Below, one piece after another: positions 10,161 through 22,300 of a stretch of DNA of 64,000 bases. Below the pieces are notes generated by a model, which saw nothing but the letters and a program-made list of their open reading frames with translations, did no database searches and was not told where the DNA came from. A program made the translations under genes and the position numbers. Each line of letters begins with the position of its first letter. Within the stretch, counting starts at the first letter, position 1. This DNA comes from an uncultured Clostridia bacterium (lineage in GTDB: Bacteria; Bacillota; Clostridia; TANB77; CAG-508), in contig CANRGE010000001.1 in NCBI GenBank assembly GCA_947630065.1, positions 82,840 to 146,839 of the forward strand, written 5' to 3'.

Positions 10161-10603
10161 TATATATCAAACTCCTTTTTTCTTTGATTAGTATTAGAAA
10201 ATCTTTCTTCTAAATCTGAAATTCTATTATTACAATTTTTAACTTGTTCTATTAACTAATCCATTGAGATTGTTGTAGAATTAACTTTTTCATTTACAGG
10301 TTTTTCTTCTGTAGGTATATCTGTATTTTGGTTAAAGGGAACAATTTTATAAGGGTAAAGTAGTGGATTCCCATTTTGCATAGTCTTTATATACATTACT
10401 TTTTCAGGTAAACAAAGAGCTATAGAAATCCCCGCGCCGATTGGTACACTTGCTACTTCCAGTGTAGAATTTATATTATAAACATTACCTTGCGGCTAAG
10501 GAAATAAAAACTACATATTTGATTGTCCAGTTGTCCCCTAACCAGACATTGTTGGTAAGGGAGGCTATACAGTTGAGTTCATACCATATCCGCTATATGA
10601 CAT
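10160..10603 (-). CDS. hypothetical protein with Pro/Gln-rich start and C-terminal coiled coil
   Basis: 147 residues, five in-frame TAG codons, TAA stop. The N-terminal 35 residues are rich in Pro, Gln and Gly, a beta-type middle follows (SVPIGAGISIALCLP), and the last 40 residues form a heptad-like helix (NRISDLEERF). First gene of the distal late unit after the 10.74 kb terminator. Possibly a minor tail or virion protein. RBS is AGAGGTGATG. Confidence 0.65.
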
Positions 10604-10741
10604 ATCATCACCTCTGTGATTTAATCTTTGCATTAAAAAGGTGAAATATAAAAATCTCAATTTTTCTGTGGCATTTTAATGCTATGAAAAATTCTATGTT
10701 TTTAACAAAAATTTTTGTAAGAATTTTTATATAAAAAACAA
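10604..10741 (-). promoter_or_regulatory. leader of the distal late gene cluster
   Basis: AT-rich gap between a strong terminator and the first gene of the distal cluster, so a promoter is expected here. It holds a small inverted repeat GCATTAAAATGC (about 10673-10684). I see no good TTGACA/TATAAT pair, unlike the early region, so the late promoter may be phage-specific. Confidence 0.35.
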
Positions 10742-10765
10742 AAAAGCACCTAAAAAGGTGCTTTT
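10742..10765 (-). terminator. rho-independent terminator
   Basis: AAAAGCACCT / AGGTGCTTTT stem with a 4-nt loop followed on the - strand by a T-rich run, placed just after the stop of the 124-aa gene at 10770. Confidence 0.85.
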
Positions 10766-10769
10766 GTTT

Positions 10770-11144
10770 TTATTTTATAAATGATTCTAATAATTCTAAT
10801 TCTCCCATTGTTAAGCCCAAGGGTTCTAATTCTTGTAGTGAAAAATATATGTCGGGGAGCTAAATTTCTAATTCATTTAATTGCTAAATAGTTTCTTGTG
10901 CCTACTAAAGAAATTCTTCTTTTATTTTTAAGCTGCCATCAGGTAACTATATGAAATTATTATTTTCATCTACTTCACAATATTTTGTTAAAGATTGAAA
11001 CTATTCTTGCCGAATTTCATATTCAGATTTTAATGTTTTTTTAATTTTTAGAAATTTATATTGAGTTTCAATTGAAAAAACTTTTGTAGAAATTTTATTT
11101 AATAAAATTAGTAAAGGTTCTAATTGTTGTTGTTTAATTATCAT
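10770..11144 (-). CDS. hypothetical helical protein after Tal
   Basis: 124 residues with six in-frame TAG codons, including a TAG-TAG pair. Leu/Glu/Lys-rich and predicted helical throughout (EYEIRQEQFQSL, QAQETIQQLNELE). It lies 10 bases after the Tal-like gene and before a terminator, a position often held by tail-fibre chaperones or baseplate accessory proteins. No family recognised. Confidence 0.65.
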
Positions 11145-11154
11145 TTAATCACCT

Positions 11155-14100
11155 TCAAAAATCAAGAGTTACATTGGGGGAAGTTAAGACATATTTATTA
11201 TTTAGGTCATTTTTTATTTCTCTAACTGCATAAAATAATTTTATCACGGCAGCAGACATATTAACTAAATTATTTACCGCTGAATCATTAAGAATATAAC
11301 CACCACTATTTGATATAAAAGAACCAGCAATTAACTATTCGCTATATTCGTTTATTGATTCATCTAAGTCAATTTTTTCAGTTGATAATTTTATTCCTTT
11401 TATTTCTGATGAAGCTACTTTATCGGCAACATATTGACCTAAAGCTGTGCCGTTTTGAGATTGCATTATTTCATAATTCATTTTTACATTGCCACCACTA
11501 TCCATTTGTATTGGTGCATTTTCTATGCTTAGTTCATCATTTAATAAGCCATTAGTATAAGCATTACTAATTCTTCCACCTATATATAAAGTTCCATTAC
11601 TATCAACTGTAAATAAGTTAATAGCATTATTTCCATTACCTTTTACTATTGAAAGCAACCTATAACCATCACTGTTTATGCCACTTTTATTGTTAATATA
11701 AATACCAGTGCTTTTTGTTTCATCATCAATATTATTAGATGCATACATTTCACCTAAGAGACTAATTCTTGCACTTGTAGATTCACCATTAGAAGTAGAG
11801 AAAATCGTCCTACCATTATTATCATAAAGATAAAAACCAATACTTTGATTATCAGTTATTGATTCATTATTTATGAAATCTCCATTAACTCCATTATATT
11901 CATATCCTGCTCTTAATCTTACTTTGTTTCCCTAAACTAAAGATAAACCAGCTCTATTAAAAGTAATTCTATCGCTTAAATAATTTGTGTTGTTAGTTGA
12001 TAATGGGTCACGATAAGCATTTATACCTGATTTATCCCAAGAGAAGTATAAATATCCAGAATCTGTAATTCTAATTTTCCCCGCATCTAAAGTTCCTGTT
12101 TTTATACAATCTGCATTTATGCCTTGCGGCGTAACTCCCACTGTCCAATCAGTGCCACCTGTGTTAGAAAAGAAAATTCCCTAACCATTTATTTTATATT
12201 TATTATTGTGATTATTTAAGTCACTACCGCTTTGTCCTTGATTATCAATAGTTATATTATTTTCTTTTGTATTAACTAATGTTAGATTATTGCTATCTAA
12301 AGCTCCTTGCAGACTTTGTTCACTAATATTCTGTAAAGCAGTAAAATTAGAAGAACGTCTATAAATATTTTCATTATAACTTAAAGACTAAACAGTTGCT
12401 GTGACTTGCTAAAATAAATCCTCAAATTGAGTTGTAAAATCCTAAATTTTTATAGAGTTTTTACTATTATCATCTAAATCATCTGTGGTTTCTGATACTA
12501 AAACTTTAAGATGATTTGGTAGTCCTGTTGATGGATTGACACCAAACATACCTATATCTTCTACAAAAGTAGAATCAGCTATATCTAATTCATAATACTT
12601 ATATTCAGGCTTGGAACTTAAATCATTAACACTGATAGTATAGCTGACTTTAGGTATTGCACCTTGTGCCGCGACCTCTAAAGCTCCATGATAATAAGCA
12701 TTATCAGATATATAATTCGAATCAGACCAAGTACCTTCTTTCAAAAAAGGTTCATATTTTTTGAAAAAATCAGTAGAAAGTTTATTTATTAGTTTTAAGA
12801 ATTTTGACCTTTGTTTTTTCCATTCCTAAATTTGTAAATATTCTTTATTAAATTGTCCTAATATTCCTGCGCTATAAGTATGTTCATTACGCCATTCATC
12901 AATATGATTCATATAACTGTCATACCACTTCAAAGGTGTTAAACCATTAACATAAAGAGTCTGTTCACCATTTGTATTATTAGTAAAAAAAGTATCTGAA
13001 ACTAATTGATTAAAAATTGCCAATTGTTCATCTATTTTAATCTAATAATTTAGTAAATTATCATTAGCTGCATTTGTTGTTGTTGCAGTTGGTTTTTGCA
13101 ATGAACTATATTTATCAATCTATACCTAATATTTTCGTAGTTGTTTTTTTGCTGTTTCTATCCCCTCTAAATTTACTATTAGTTTAGATTCTAATTCTGT
13201 ATAAGATTCAGATTCTAAATTTATAATTTTATTAGATAATTTATCATACTCATTATTATAATAGCCCAACGTTTTTAAATAGCCTGAATTAGAACCATTA
13301 CCATATAAATCAGATTCAACTTGCTACTAATTTAATAGTCCTTTAGCAGTATAATAAGAAAAATCTAAAATAAAACTATCTTTTGATGGATTATCTAATG
13401 CCGTTTTAATTGAACATAAGCCAGTACTTGATATATCAGAATCAACATCATCTACATATAGCTTTGTAACAATTTTATCACTCTAAATTGTTCTACTGAT
13501 ATTGGAAAGATTTTTTTCATATCTAAAGCCATAAGGATTATTTTTTCCTTTTTCTGTAATATAGTACAAATTTTTAATCATAGAGCCGTCTGCATTTGTT
13601 TCAGCTTTTCCTATACTATTATGCTTAATACTATAAACAGGATAACATTCAAAAACTTTACTAATTTCCTATGTTAAATTGAACCTATTTGATTTTTCAC
13701 CTTTGAGAGTCCTAATTTTGCGGCAATGCTGCATAGCATGGAATCTATAAGGACAATAACCAAATTTTTGATAATAACAAGTATGATTGCCATTACCATA
13801 AGAACAGTCAGTATTTGTTACTGATGTATTACTTTTATAATACTCACAAGTACCTAAATCAATATAATTTGTTATAATTTCATAATCATCTTCTGTAATT
13901 TTAGAGCTGTCTAAAGGCAAATGTTCAAGTGTGCCATTATCTGATAAAAATTCTTTTTGATTAAATGTATCATAATGTGCAAGGAAAAACTTTATTATAA
14001 TTGCTATAATTCTTTTTCTTAAATCATTTTGACTCATATTAGCTGCAACGAAATTCTAAATTTTTACAGTAGAACTTTCATTATAATATTTTTGAAGATG

Positions 14101-16929
14101 TATAAGAATTTTTGATATTGCTCCGTCATTTATATAATCTGACATAATGTTATATTCTTGTACATATTTCTCTTTTATTTTATCGTTATATCTACAAATT
14201 TTATCTAATTCTTCTAAATTATTTAATATTGCAGAATCTTTTAACACTAATTGCTAAATAAAATAATTCTAAATTTCAAACGTGCCGCCTGGCATTATAT
14301 CATCATCAAAAATTACTAAATTTCTCATACTTTTTTCTGTTATAAAACTGCTATAATCATAATTTTCATTATTATACCAATAAAGATTTTCAGATGGTAT
14401 ATCTTTTGTAAAAAGATTCCTACCACTATATTTGAAAATAATATTATTATTAGTAAACTAATCCGCACCTTTAGTATAAGCTTCAAAAAGTCTAACTTTA
14501 TTGATTAGCATTAAATTAGGATTTTCTATAGCAAAAAATGGATTTTCAATATCTTTTTTAGTTTTAAAAAGAAATGTTCTTGAACTAAGTGTATCATTAT
14601 TGACTTTAAAGGGATAATTAGCATCTTCAATAAATTGTATGCTATCTCCATAATCCCAAATATTATCTACATTATTTGAATTAGCAAATTGTCTACCAGT
14701 AAATTCAATTCTTTCTCGTTCTGATATTGTATATTTTCCTTCACCTAATGAAATTCCTTTACCTATTATAATTTTTAAGTTATCAATTGATTTAGTAAAG
14801 CAGCTAATATTTAAACAATAAATTTTATCTTTTTCTATTTTTTTTTCTTGTCCTATTATACCAAAATTAACTATAGTGCCAGTTTCTAAATCCATATTTT
14901 TATCTATAGTTAATTCATTATTTTGAGTACCATTTCTATATTTTACCACTAAAGAAAAATTAAGTTGAGGTACTCCACTATTATTAGTTTTCTTTGTTGG
15001 ATATAAATATCTAATCTATTGCTTATTACCTGAAGTAAAATATTTTACAGGTTCAAAACATCTTTTTATTTTATTATAATTTTTTTTATTTATTTGACCC
15101 GTACTACTAATATCATTTTCATTATATAACTCATCTAAATAAAAAATTATCTAATAAGATTCCTCATTATTATTTTTTTTTGTCATAAAATAAGTTCCGT
15201 TGCTAAAAAAATAACCTTGTCGTTGAGCATCTGTAAGTATTGAAAAAACTGTTTTTAATTGAGAATCTAATTGATTATATTTCTAAGAATTAAGTTTCCA
15301 AACATAACCAATTGGATAACGAGGTGGAGTATAATAAAGGAAAGATAATTCAGTTTGTGAAGAAAAGTTATTACTATCTGACCGAGAACTTCTTAACTAA
15401 ACTTTAGCAGAATCAAATTTCATTGATTCTGATTCACTTACTAAATTCTATACTTCCCAACCATCTGTTGACTATATGTTTACGCCGTTTTGTATATAAT
15501 TTCTTGCTAATTGTGGCACTATTTGTCGTGTATCTATCTTGGAGCAAACCTAATAATTTTCTGTCGTTCCCCACCAATCAGGGTTGGAAAAATTATCATT
15601 AAAATTAGAAGAGTTTTCAGAATAAACAGTAGTAAACTAATCTATTTCTTCTGTTATATTTAATTCAGAACGATTAGCTATTGAAATACTTTTTCCTTTT
15701 ATTTCAGCTAAATCATTAAGATTACTTAAATATCCATCATAATATACACATTTATTTCCTAAACATTCTTTATAGGTATCAATTACATTAAAATCTTCTG
15801 CAATATATTTAAAAGTATGACTAACGTAAGCCAAACTATCTGTACCGCTTGCTAAACCTTTAGTCAGCTAAGTATCTTCAAAAATATACCAATAATCAGA
15901 TTTAATATTTTCATTCCATTGCCGCGTTGTCATAAAATAATGATAAGTCTTATCTAAAATCAATCCAGTTTCATCAATTTTTAATTTCTAATTTTTAGGG
16001 AAATAAATAAACTAAATATAATTATTTGGGTCAACGTTTCTCGGCGCAAGGGCATAGTAATTAGTATTAGGATAATACTAAGCTTCTTCTGTAGCCTATA
16101 AATCATATTTATCTTTAATTTCACTAATATTTTTATAATCACAATCAGAATAACAAAAATCAAGCTAAGTATAAGGTACAAAAATATAATCATTAAGATT
16201 AGTACTTAAAGAAACTTCTTCATAATTATTTTTCCAAAATATGCCTTTTTCCCTTGCTAAATCATCGCCCATTTCAGCTTTACGAATTTCTCCCGTTTCG
16301 GCATTAGTAATAGTTAAATTATCTAACTAAAAATTTATTTTATAGGCACTTAATTTTTTGAACTAACTAATAGGAATCTTAAAAAGTTTTGTAGGAGTAA
16401 ATTCTGTAAAATCACCCCAGTTATATTGAGGGGTATAAGTCCAAAGAGAACCATCTAAAACAGTTTCAGAAAAAGTGCCTATTTCTTCAACATTATTATA
16501 TAATTCTTCATCAAAAGTTATGCCATATCCATTTCTTGACAATTCGTCTATAAAAGAATCTGAACAAGTATATGTTTTCATATAACTTTTAAATTTCTTA
16601 TCTTCTTTTATTGTCTTAATATAAAGTTCATACCATTTTTCTTTATAAAATAATTTTATTTTTCTTTCTGAAAATAATTCATCTATAAATTTATTTCTTA
16701 CATATTTTCCTTCTCTACTATCAAAATATTTGTCAGGCATTTGAAAAGTTAAACTATTTGTACCATTAAGTTTTCGAGTGAATTTAACAGAAGTCGCCCG
16801 CCCCTCATAAGTCATATCATGTGCGCCAATAATAAAAAGCTTAGTTTCTTTCTTTTTACCATTATCTAACACTTCTTCTTTCCAAACGCTTATTTCATAA
16901 GGAAGTTTTTTTATATCTTCTAATGCCAT
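11155..16929 (-). CDS. Tal-like baseplate / tail-tip protein (1,924 aa)
   Basis: One continuous frame when TAG is read through. The N-terminal 190 residues resemble the Gp18/Tal-type hub domain of siphophage tail tips (HDMTYEGRATSVKF..., LTFQMPD..., KIKLFYKEKWYELYIK), a beta-rich module that closes the tail tube. The middle is long and beta-rich with Asn/Ser/Tyr. The last third has collagen-free fibre-like repeats with GIYINNKSG and LYIGGRIS motifs, suggesting receptor-binding or fibre attachment. Location directly after Dit fits the canonical TMP-Dit-Tal order. Length is at the upper end for such proteins. ATG after AGAGGTGAAAAA; stop TGA. A peptidase domain was not identified. Confidence 0.78.
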
Positions 16930-16949
16930 TAGAATTTTTCACCTCTTTA

Positions 16950-19310
16950 TTAGTAAAATTCAGGAATAAATTCTATGTTCATTTTATTTAATACATCTAC
17001 ATAAGTCCAATACACGGGAGGAAAATTAACCCAAATATAATTACTTGCGTTCCACCACCAATCAGAAGCGTCACTTGTAGGATAACCATTAGAATCTAAA
17101 TGGTAAATGCGCCAATAATCATTTAATAATTTAAGAAAATTGATTTCTAATCTATACATTCTTGTTCCCCAAACACTTTTCCTTATTCCATTAGGATTAA
17201 CGACATATTTATTATAGCTGCTATCTGTTTCAAACCAACGTCTAAACTATAGTAGTTCTTCAATCTAATAGGTTTCTAACTTTTCTAATGATTCAGTTAT
17301 CTTCGCTGCTGAGGGTAGTGAAGTTGTATCATTAAAGGGATTCGTTGTATCTTCCAATTGCCTTTTTAGATTTGATAAAGGAGAATTTTCAGACAAGTAT
17401 TTTATTGCAGCAAAACGTAAGCACTTTTCATAGATATTTCTACTTGATTCTGACATATTGCCCCAATAAAAAGGTCTTGCATCTTTCCAACGTTTACCAT
17501 CAAAAGTTCCCTCTTTTAATACTGGAGTGATTTCAATTAACGACCAGCCAGGAGGAATTAAAAACCAATGACCTTGGACTATATTGTCATTATAGTAGTT
17601 AATTTTTTCCTAACTCTGATAAATATTTGTCTAATCCTCTATTATATTATACACCATTCTTGTTTCAAAGTCAATATTCAGACTTTGCGGCAAATTTGTA
17701 GTATCTAATTCTATGTAATCACTGGTTATATAATTCATATTACTTACAAAATTACATTCTACCTAATCATAATTTTTATAGTTAGATGTTAAAATAAATT
17801 CAAGAGGATTGTAAATTAAATCATAAATAAAATCATTGTAAGAATAATTAGAAGTAAAAATCTAACCGCCGCCATATTGATTCATTAACTAATCAAAATA
17901 GCTGCAAAATTTTTCTAATGTTTGAATTAAAACTTCCCAATAAATTTGATTTTTTTCATTTATTGTAATTGCAGATTCAAATTCTTTTTCTTTTTCGTCT
18001 ATAAAAGCATTTAAAGTTTTCTGATAGCTTATTATGCGTGATGAAATATCTGCGGCATTTGTTAAGTCACTTAAATTTAATGACTAAATTCTTTTGCCTG
18101 TTTGATAGGCGTAATTTCTTAATACATTAAAAATTTCTTTCCTTTCTATAGGTTCAGTAACATACATATGATTTGGGTGAGAATCTTTTAATACTCTATT
18201 ATAAGGAATTATTTCGCCATTCTCATTTTTTTGTTCTAATATATTAACATATCGTGTACCATATTTAAAAGTTTCATTATCATCTCGACTATAAGTTTTT
18301 AGCCCAGTCCAATCTACAGCCTATTCTAATGTTAGTCTTTGAACATTATATCTGCTAATTCTAAAATGAAAAGTTCCTAAATCTCTAAGACTTGTTTTTA
18401 AATTATCAATATGTAACTTAAAATCAACTGGAACATCACCAGGATTATAGACTAACATTCTTGAACCAATTAAAGCATTTTGCTTATTTAATCCTGTTTC
18501 CATGTTATAATAATTCACTCTACTATATTGTGGCATATAAATAAGTTCCTATTCATAATCTAAAGTAGGAGTAGTTAATAAATTTGCGCCAACTTGCCAT
18601 TTTGGAATATTATCCCAGTAATGATGTACGTCAGAAAGTAATTCTTTTTTGCCATTTTTGTTATAATATAATTCTCCCCATTGAACTTGCTCAATTGTAG
18701 GATAACCACCTTCCCATTTTGTAGCCATATTAGGTTTAATATTATAGTGGTCTTTTATTAAGCCATTAAGTCTTTTAGGATTTTTATACTCATAACGATT
18801 AGTATGTATAGAATTGGGGTTAATTATGTTTTCTGGCATTTCACACTTATAGTAATCCGCCGCAGTTACAACATATTTATTAAAACAATAGGCTAATGGG
18901 TGATAACAAATAAAACTTAATGTTCCCTCTCCTTTATAAATTCGCTGTCCTGTTTCGGGATTTTTGAAACAAACATACTGAAAATCTGGAGCAGATTTAC
19001 ATTTTGCTTTATATGTTTTATAAGGTTCTTCATCAAAAACTAAATCCATTAGTTTATCAGTTGAAAAGATTTGTGCAATATGACGAAAAGTCTCTTCGTC
19101 CATATCATCATAAGCAACTTTCACAGTAATATTTTTTTCTTTAAAAACTGAACCAAAATAATATTTACCATTAGCACCTGGAATATCCACAGAAGTATCA
19201 TTAGGAGCGGGTAATAGGTTCTTATCGAACCTATTACTCAAACTAACGACAATTAAGTGGAGATTTGAACTATGGTAATTACCGAATCTAAATCCCTAAA
19301 AATCAGCCAT
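16950..19310 (-). CDS. Dit-like distal tail protein with C-terminal extension (786 aa)
   Basis: The start is placed at ATG 19310 (RBS TGGAGGAATG), reading MADFQGFRFGNYHSSNLHLIV, the N-terminus expected for siphovirus Dit proteins; the fifth codon is TAG. Residues 45-200 include the typical segments VPGANGKYYFGS-like (DIPGANGKYYFGSVFKEK), VAYDDMDEETFRHI and GTLSFICYHPLAY of the tail-component family. The remaining 550 residues exceed ordinary Dit (about 250 aa), so an added carbohydrate-binding or structural domain is likely. It joins the tail tube to the baseplate hub. Confidence 0.82.
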
Positions 19311-19327
19311 TAGTCATTCCTCCATTT

Positions 19328-22300
19328 TTATTTATAAAGTATTACATTTGAACCTACTTGATTAGCTGCGTCTACTATGTCCTATTTTACTCTTTCTACT
19401 GCCTAATCTACATCATAATCACTTGAAACATTTTCTACATTTATGTGTATTTCTATATGAGTATCTCCAACCGTAGAATTGGTTACATTAGATGGTCTTT
19501 GTAATGCTGGAATTGTAGCAAGTAGTTCTGCTGCTCTGCCAATGCGAAGTGTATCATCGGAATTTAAGAAAGCTTCTGGTTTTGCAGGCGTTCCATCAAC
19601 CCAAGCTGTACCTGTGTAATTTACTAAACCACCTGTTTTGAAAGCTTTAACAGTACTATCTTGTTGCTATATTCGTTCTGCTGCACGTAATCCTGAATTA
19701 CCAGCACCTGTAATATGAATCATATTTTTTTCATCTACATAACCATGCATATTTTTAGACACAAGTTCCTCAATTTCTTTATTGATGTCAGATAATGTAT
19801 CAATTCCAATCAATGTTTGGGCAGCCTTTTTAGCTTCCTCTAATGCAGTAGCTAAATTATTAGCAGAAGTAGTAGCTTCAAGATTTGCAGCATTAACAGC
19901 TGCAATAGCATCTCTAACGTCCTACTACTTTTGTGCAAGATTACTTTCAGCAGTAGAAACACCATCAATAGCAGTCTAAACACCAGCTAAAGCCTCAGCG
20001 ACACTATTAGTAGCCTCAATAACCTTATCTTTTGCATCTTCAACAGCCTATAAAGCATCTTCTAAATCTTGTCTTGCTTCTTCCTATGCTTCATCTACCT
20101 AATCCATAATGTCATTTAATGATTCTTCGGCTGACGAAGTTAAAGTTTCACTTGTTTCTTCTACTACTCTGTTTATTTCGTCCTATTCATAATTTAGACA
20201 GTCAACAAAATCTTCCATAGAGGTTTCCATGTAAATTCCACGTGCGGTATACATTTCTTCTAATTCTTCTGTATATTCTTCTAATTGTGCTTGTGTCATA
20301 TCTTGAACTTCTAAATTATTATTATAGAACCATTCAATCATATCATCGGCAGTAGCCCAACTTGTTATAATAGCATTGGCTTCTTCTATATAATTAGAGT
20401 TTTCTAATAAATATTCCTAATATTGTATTTCTAAATCTCTATTTTCTTTTTGCTAATCATAAAGCTCTTTTAGACTATTAACAATATTATCAACTGAATT
20501 ATCAAGTAATTCATTTCTTGTTTTTTCTATTTCATCACGTTGTTTTTGAATATTTTTTTGTTGAGTACCTGATGTATCTCTTGAAATTAAGCTTAATTTC
20601 TTTTCTTGTTGTCCTAAATTCTACCATTTTTCTTCTTGTTCTCTTAATTGTCTTTGTTTATTTATAGCTTCTTCTAAAGCAGATAAGTAATCACTGTCAG
20701 CTTGTGCCATCTAATCATACTTATTTTTAGTATTTTCAACCTCTTGCTCTGATTGTTGTTTTAATATATCAATTACTGATTGTTCAAGAGAAATCTGCTA
20801 AGACCTTGCATTTTTTCTAAATTCGTTAAAATCTTTTTCAACATTTTCTAATTCTTTTAAGTTAGATTCTACATTTTTCCTATAAGTGTTAATAGTATCA
20901 GCTTGTTCTTCAAACCAAGTTTTTAAATCATCAGGCAAATTTGCTTTATTTATTGCATCAAAATTTACTACAATTCTATTATTTATATCCTAAATAAAAT
21001 CAGAAACATCAAGTGTAGTATTTATTGCACCTTTATTTCTTAAATCTTGAAGTCTTTGAGTTGCGCCGCCGCGGAACATTTCCAAACTATTTTGAGCTGC
21101 TTGATTATATCTGTTGTTTTCTGCTGCTAACCATACAACCTAATCATGAATAGCCTTTTTATAATCTTCAACGGAACTACCAATATCATCATTTATAGTT
21201 AAGTTATCTAAACTTTCTTTTGCTTTATCAGCTGTTTCTTTTAATTGTTCTAATCTTGTTATGTAATTATAAAGTCCGTCTAAGCTACTTTTCCTGCGAT
21301 TGCCTGTTCCATAGTAAGCTTCATTTAATGCTTTTTCTTTATCTATGACTTCTTGTTCTTTTTCAGTAAGTTCCTCATAAGCTTCATCTAATTTTTTATT
21401 TTCATCAGCAAGTTTTTCTTCTGCCTCTGTTACTTTTTTGTGAGCTTCTTCTAAATCTTTTTCAGCATCTGCAACTTCTTTTTGTGCCGATTCTAAATCT
21501 TTTTGGGCATCTTCTAATTCTTTAAGACTTTCTTCCTATTTTTGCTATGCTTCTACAACATCTTTTGACTAAGTATCAGAAATTTCTTTATATGAATCAT
21601 TTAATTCATTTATTAAACTCTAATATCTTAATATTCCTTCGGTATTATTTGCGGCTTTTGCTTCTGCTAATTTATTATCTAAATAGTTGGATAAATCTTT
21701 ATTTAAATTCTCATAATCAAAATGTAAATCTTCATTTACATAATCGGACATTTGATGCTAAAAATCTGAAAATTCTTCAAAAAGAGATGTTAAAGAATCA
21801 ATTGAGCTATAGCTTAATATATTATCTTCTTTATATTGTACTCCAATTGTTTTGAATGAACTTATAGTAGATTGTAATAAAGCTGCCATTTCTCTTAATT
21901 GTTCATTCTAACTTTTTAGAGAATTAAGAGTATTACTATTTATGCGGTCTATGTCACCAAGTGAATCTAATATTCCACTATATGTTTGTTCTTCTACTTC
22001 TAATGTATTTAATTCTTCTTCTTCTTCTTCTGTTCTATTTTCAATACTTCTTAACTCATCTAATCTTTGCTAAGTTGAAGCCTATGCTGCTTCAAACTAC
22101 TCTTTTAATTGTGTTGTATTCTATACAAAAAGACTGTTTAATTTTTGAGTATCAGCTAATATGTGTCCAGATTCATCTACACTAAAATAATCATCAATAT
22201 TATATTTTGTACCAGTTTCTTCAAAAATATTATCAAATAAATCCTATACTTTATCTTTTAATTCTGTTTGTTTTGATTCTGTAATATCGAGCAAACCTTC

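Noticed and set aside
10604..10740. Sigma70 promoter for the distal late cluster
   Set aside because: No TTGACA/TATAAT pair with 16-18 base spacing could be found.
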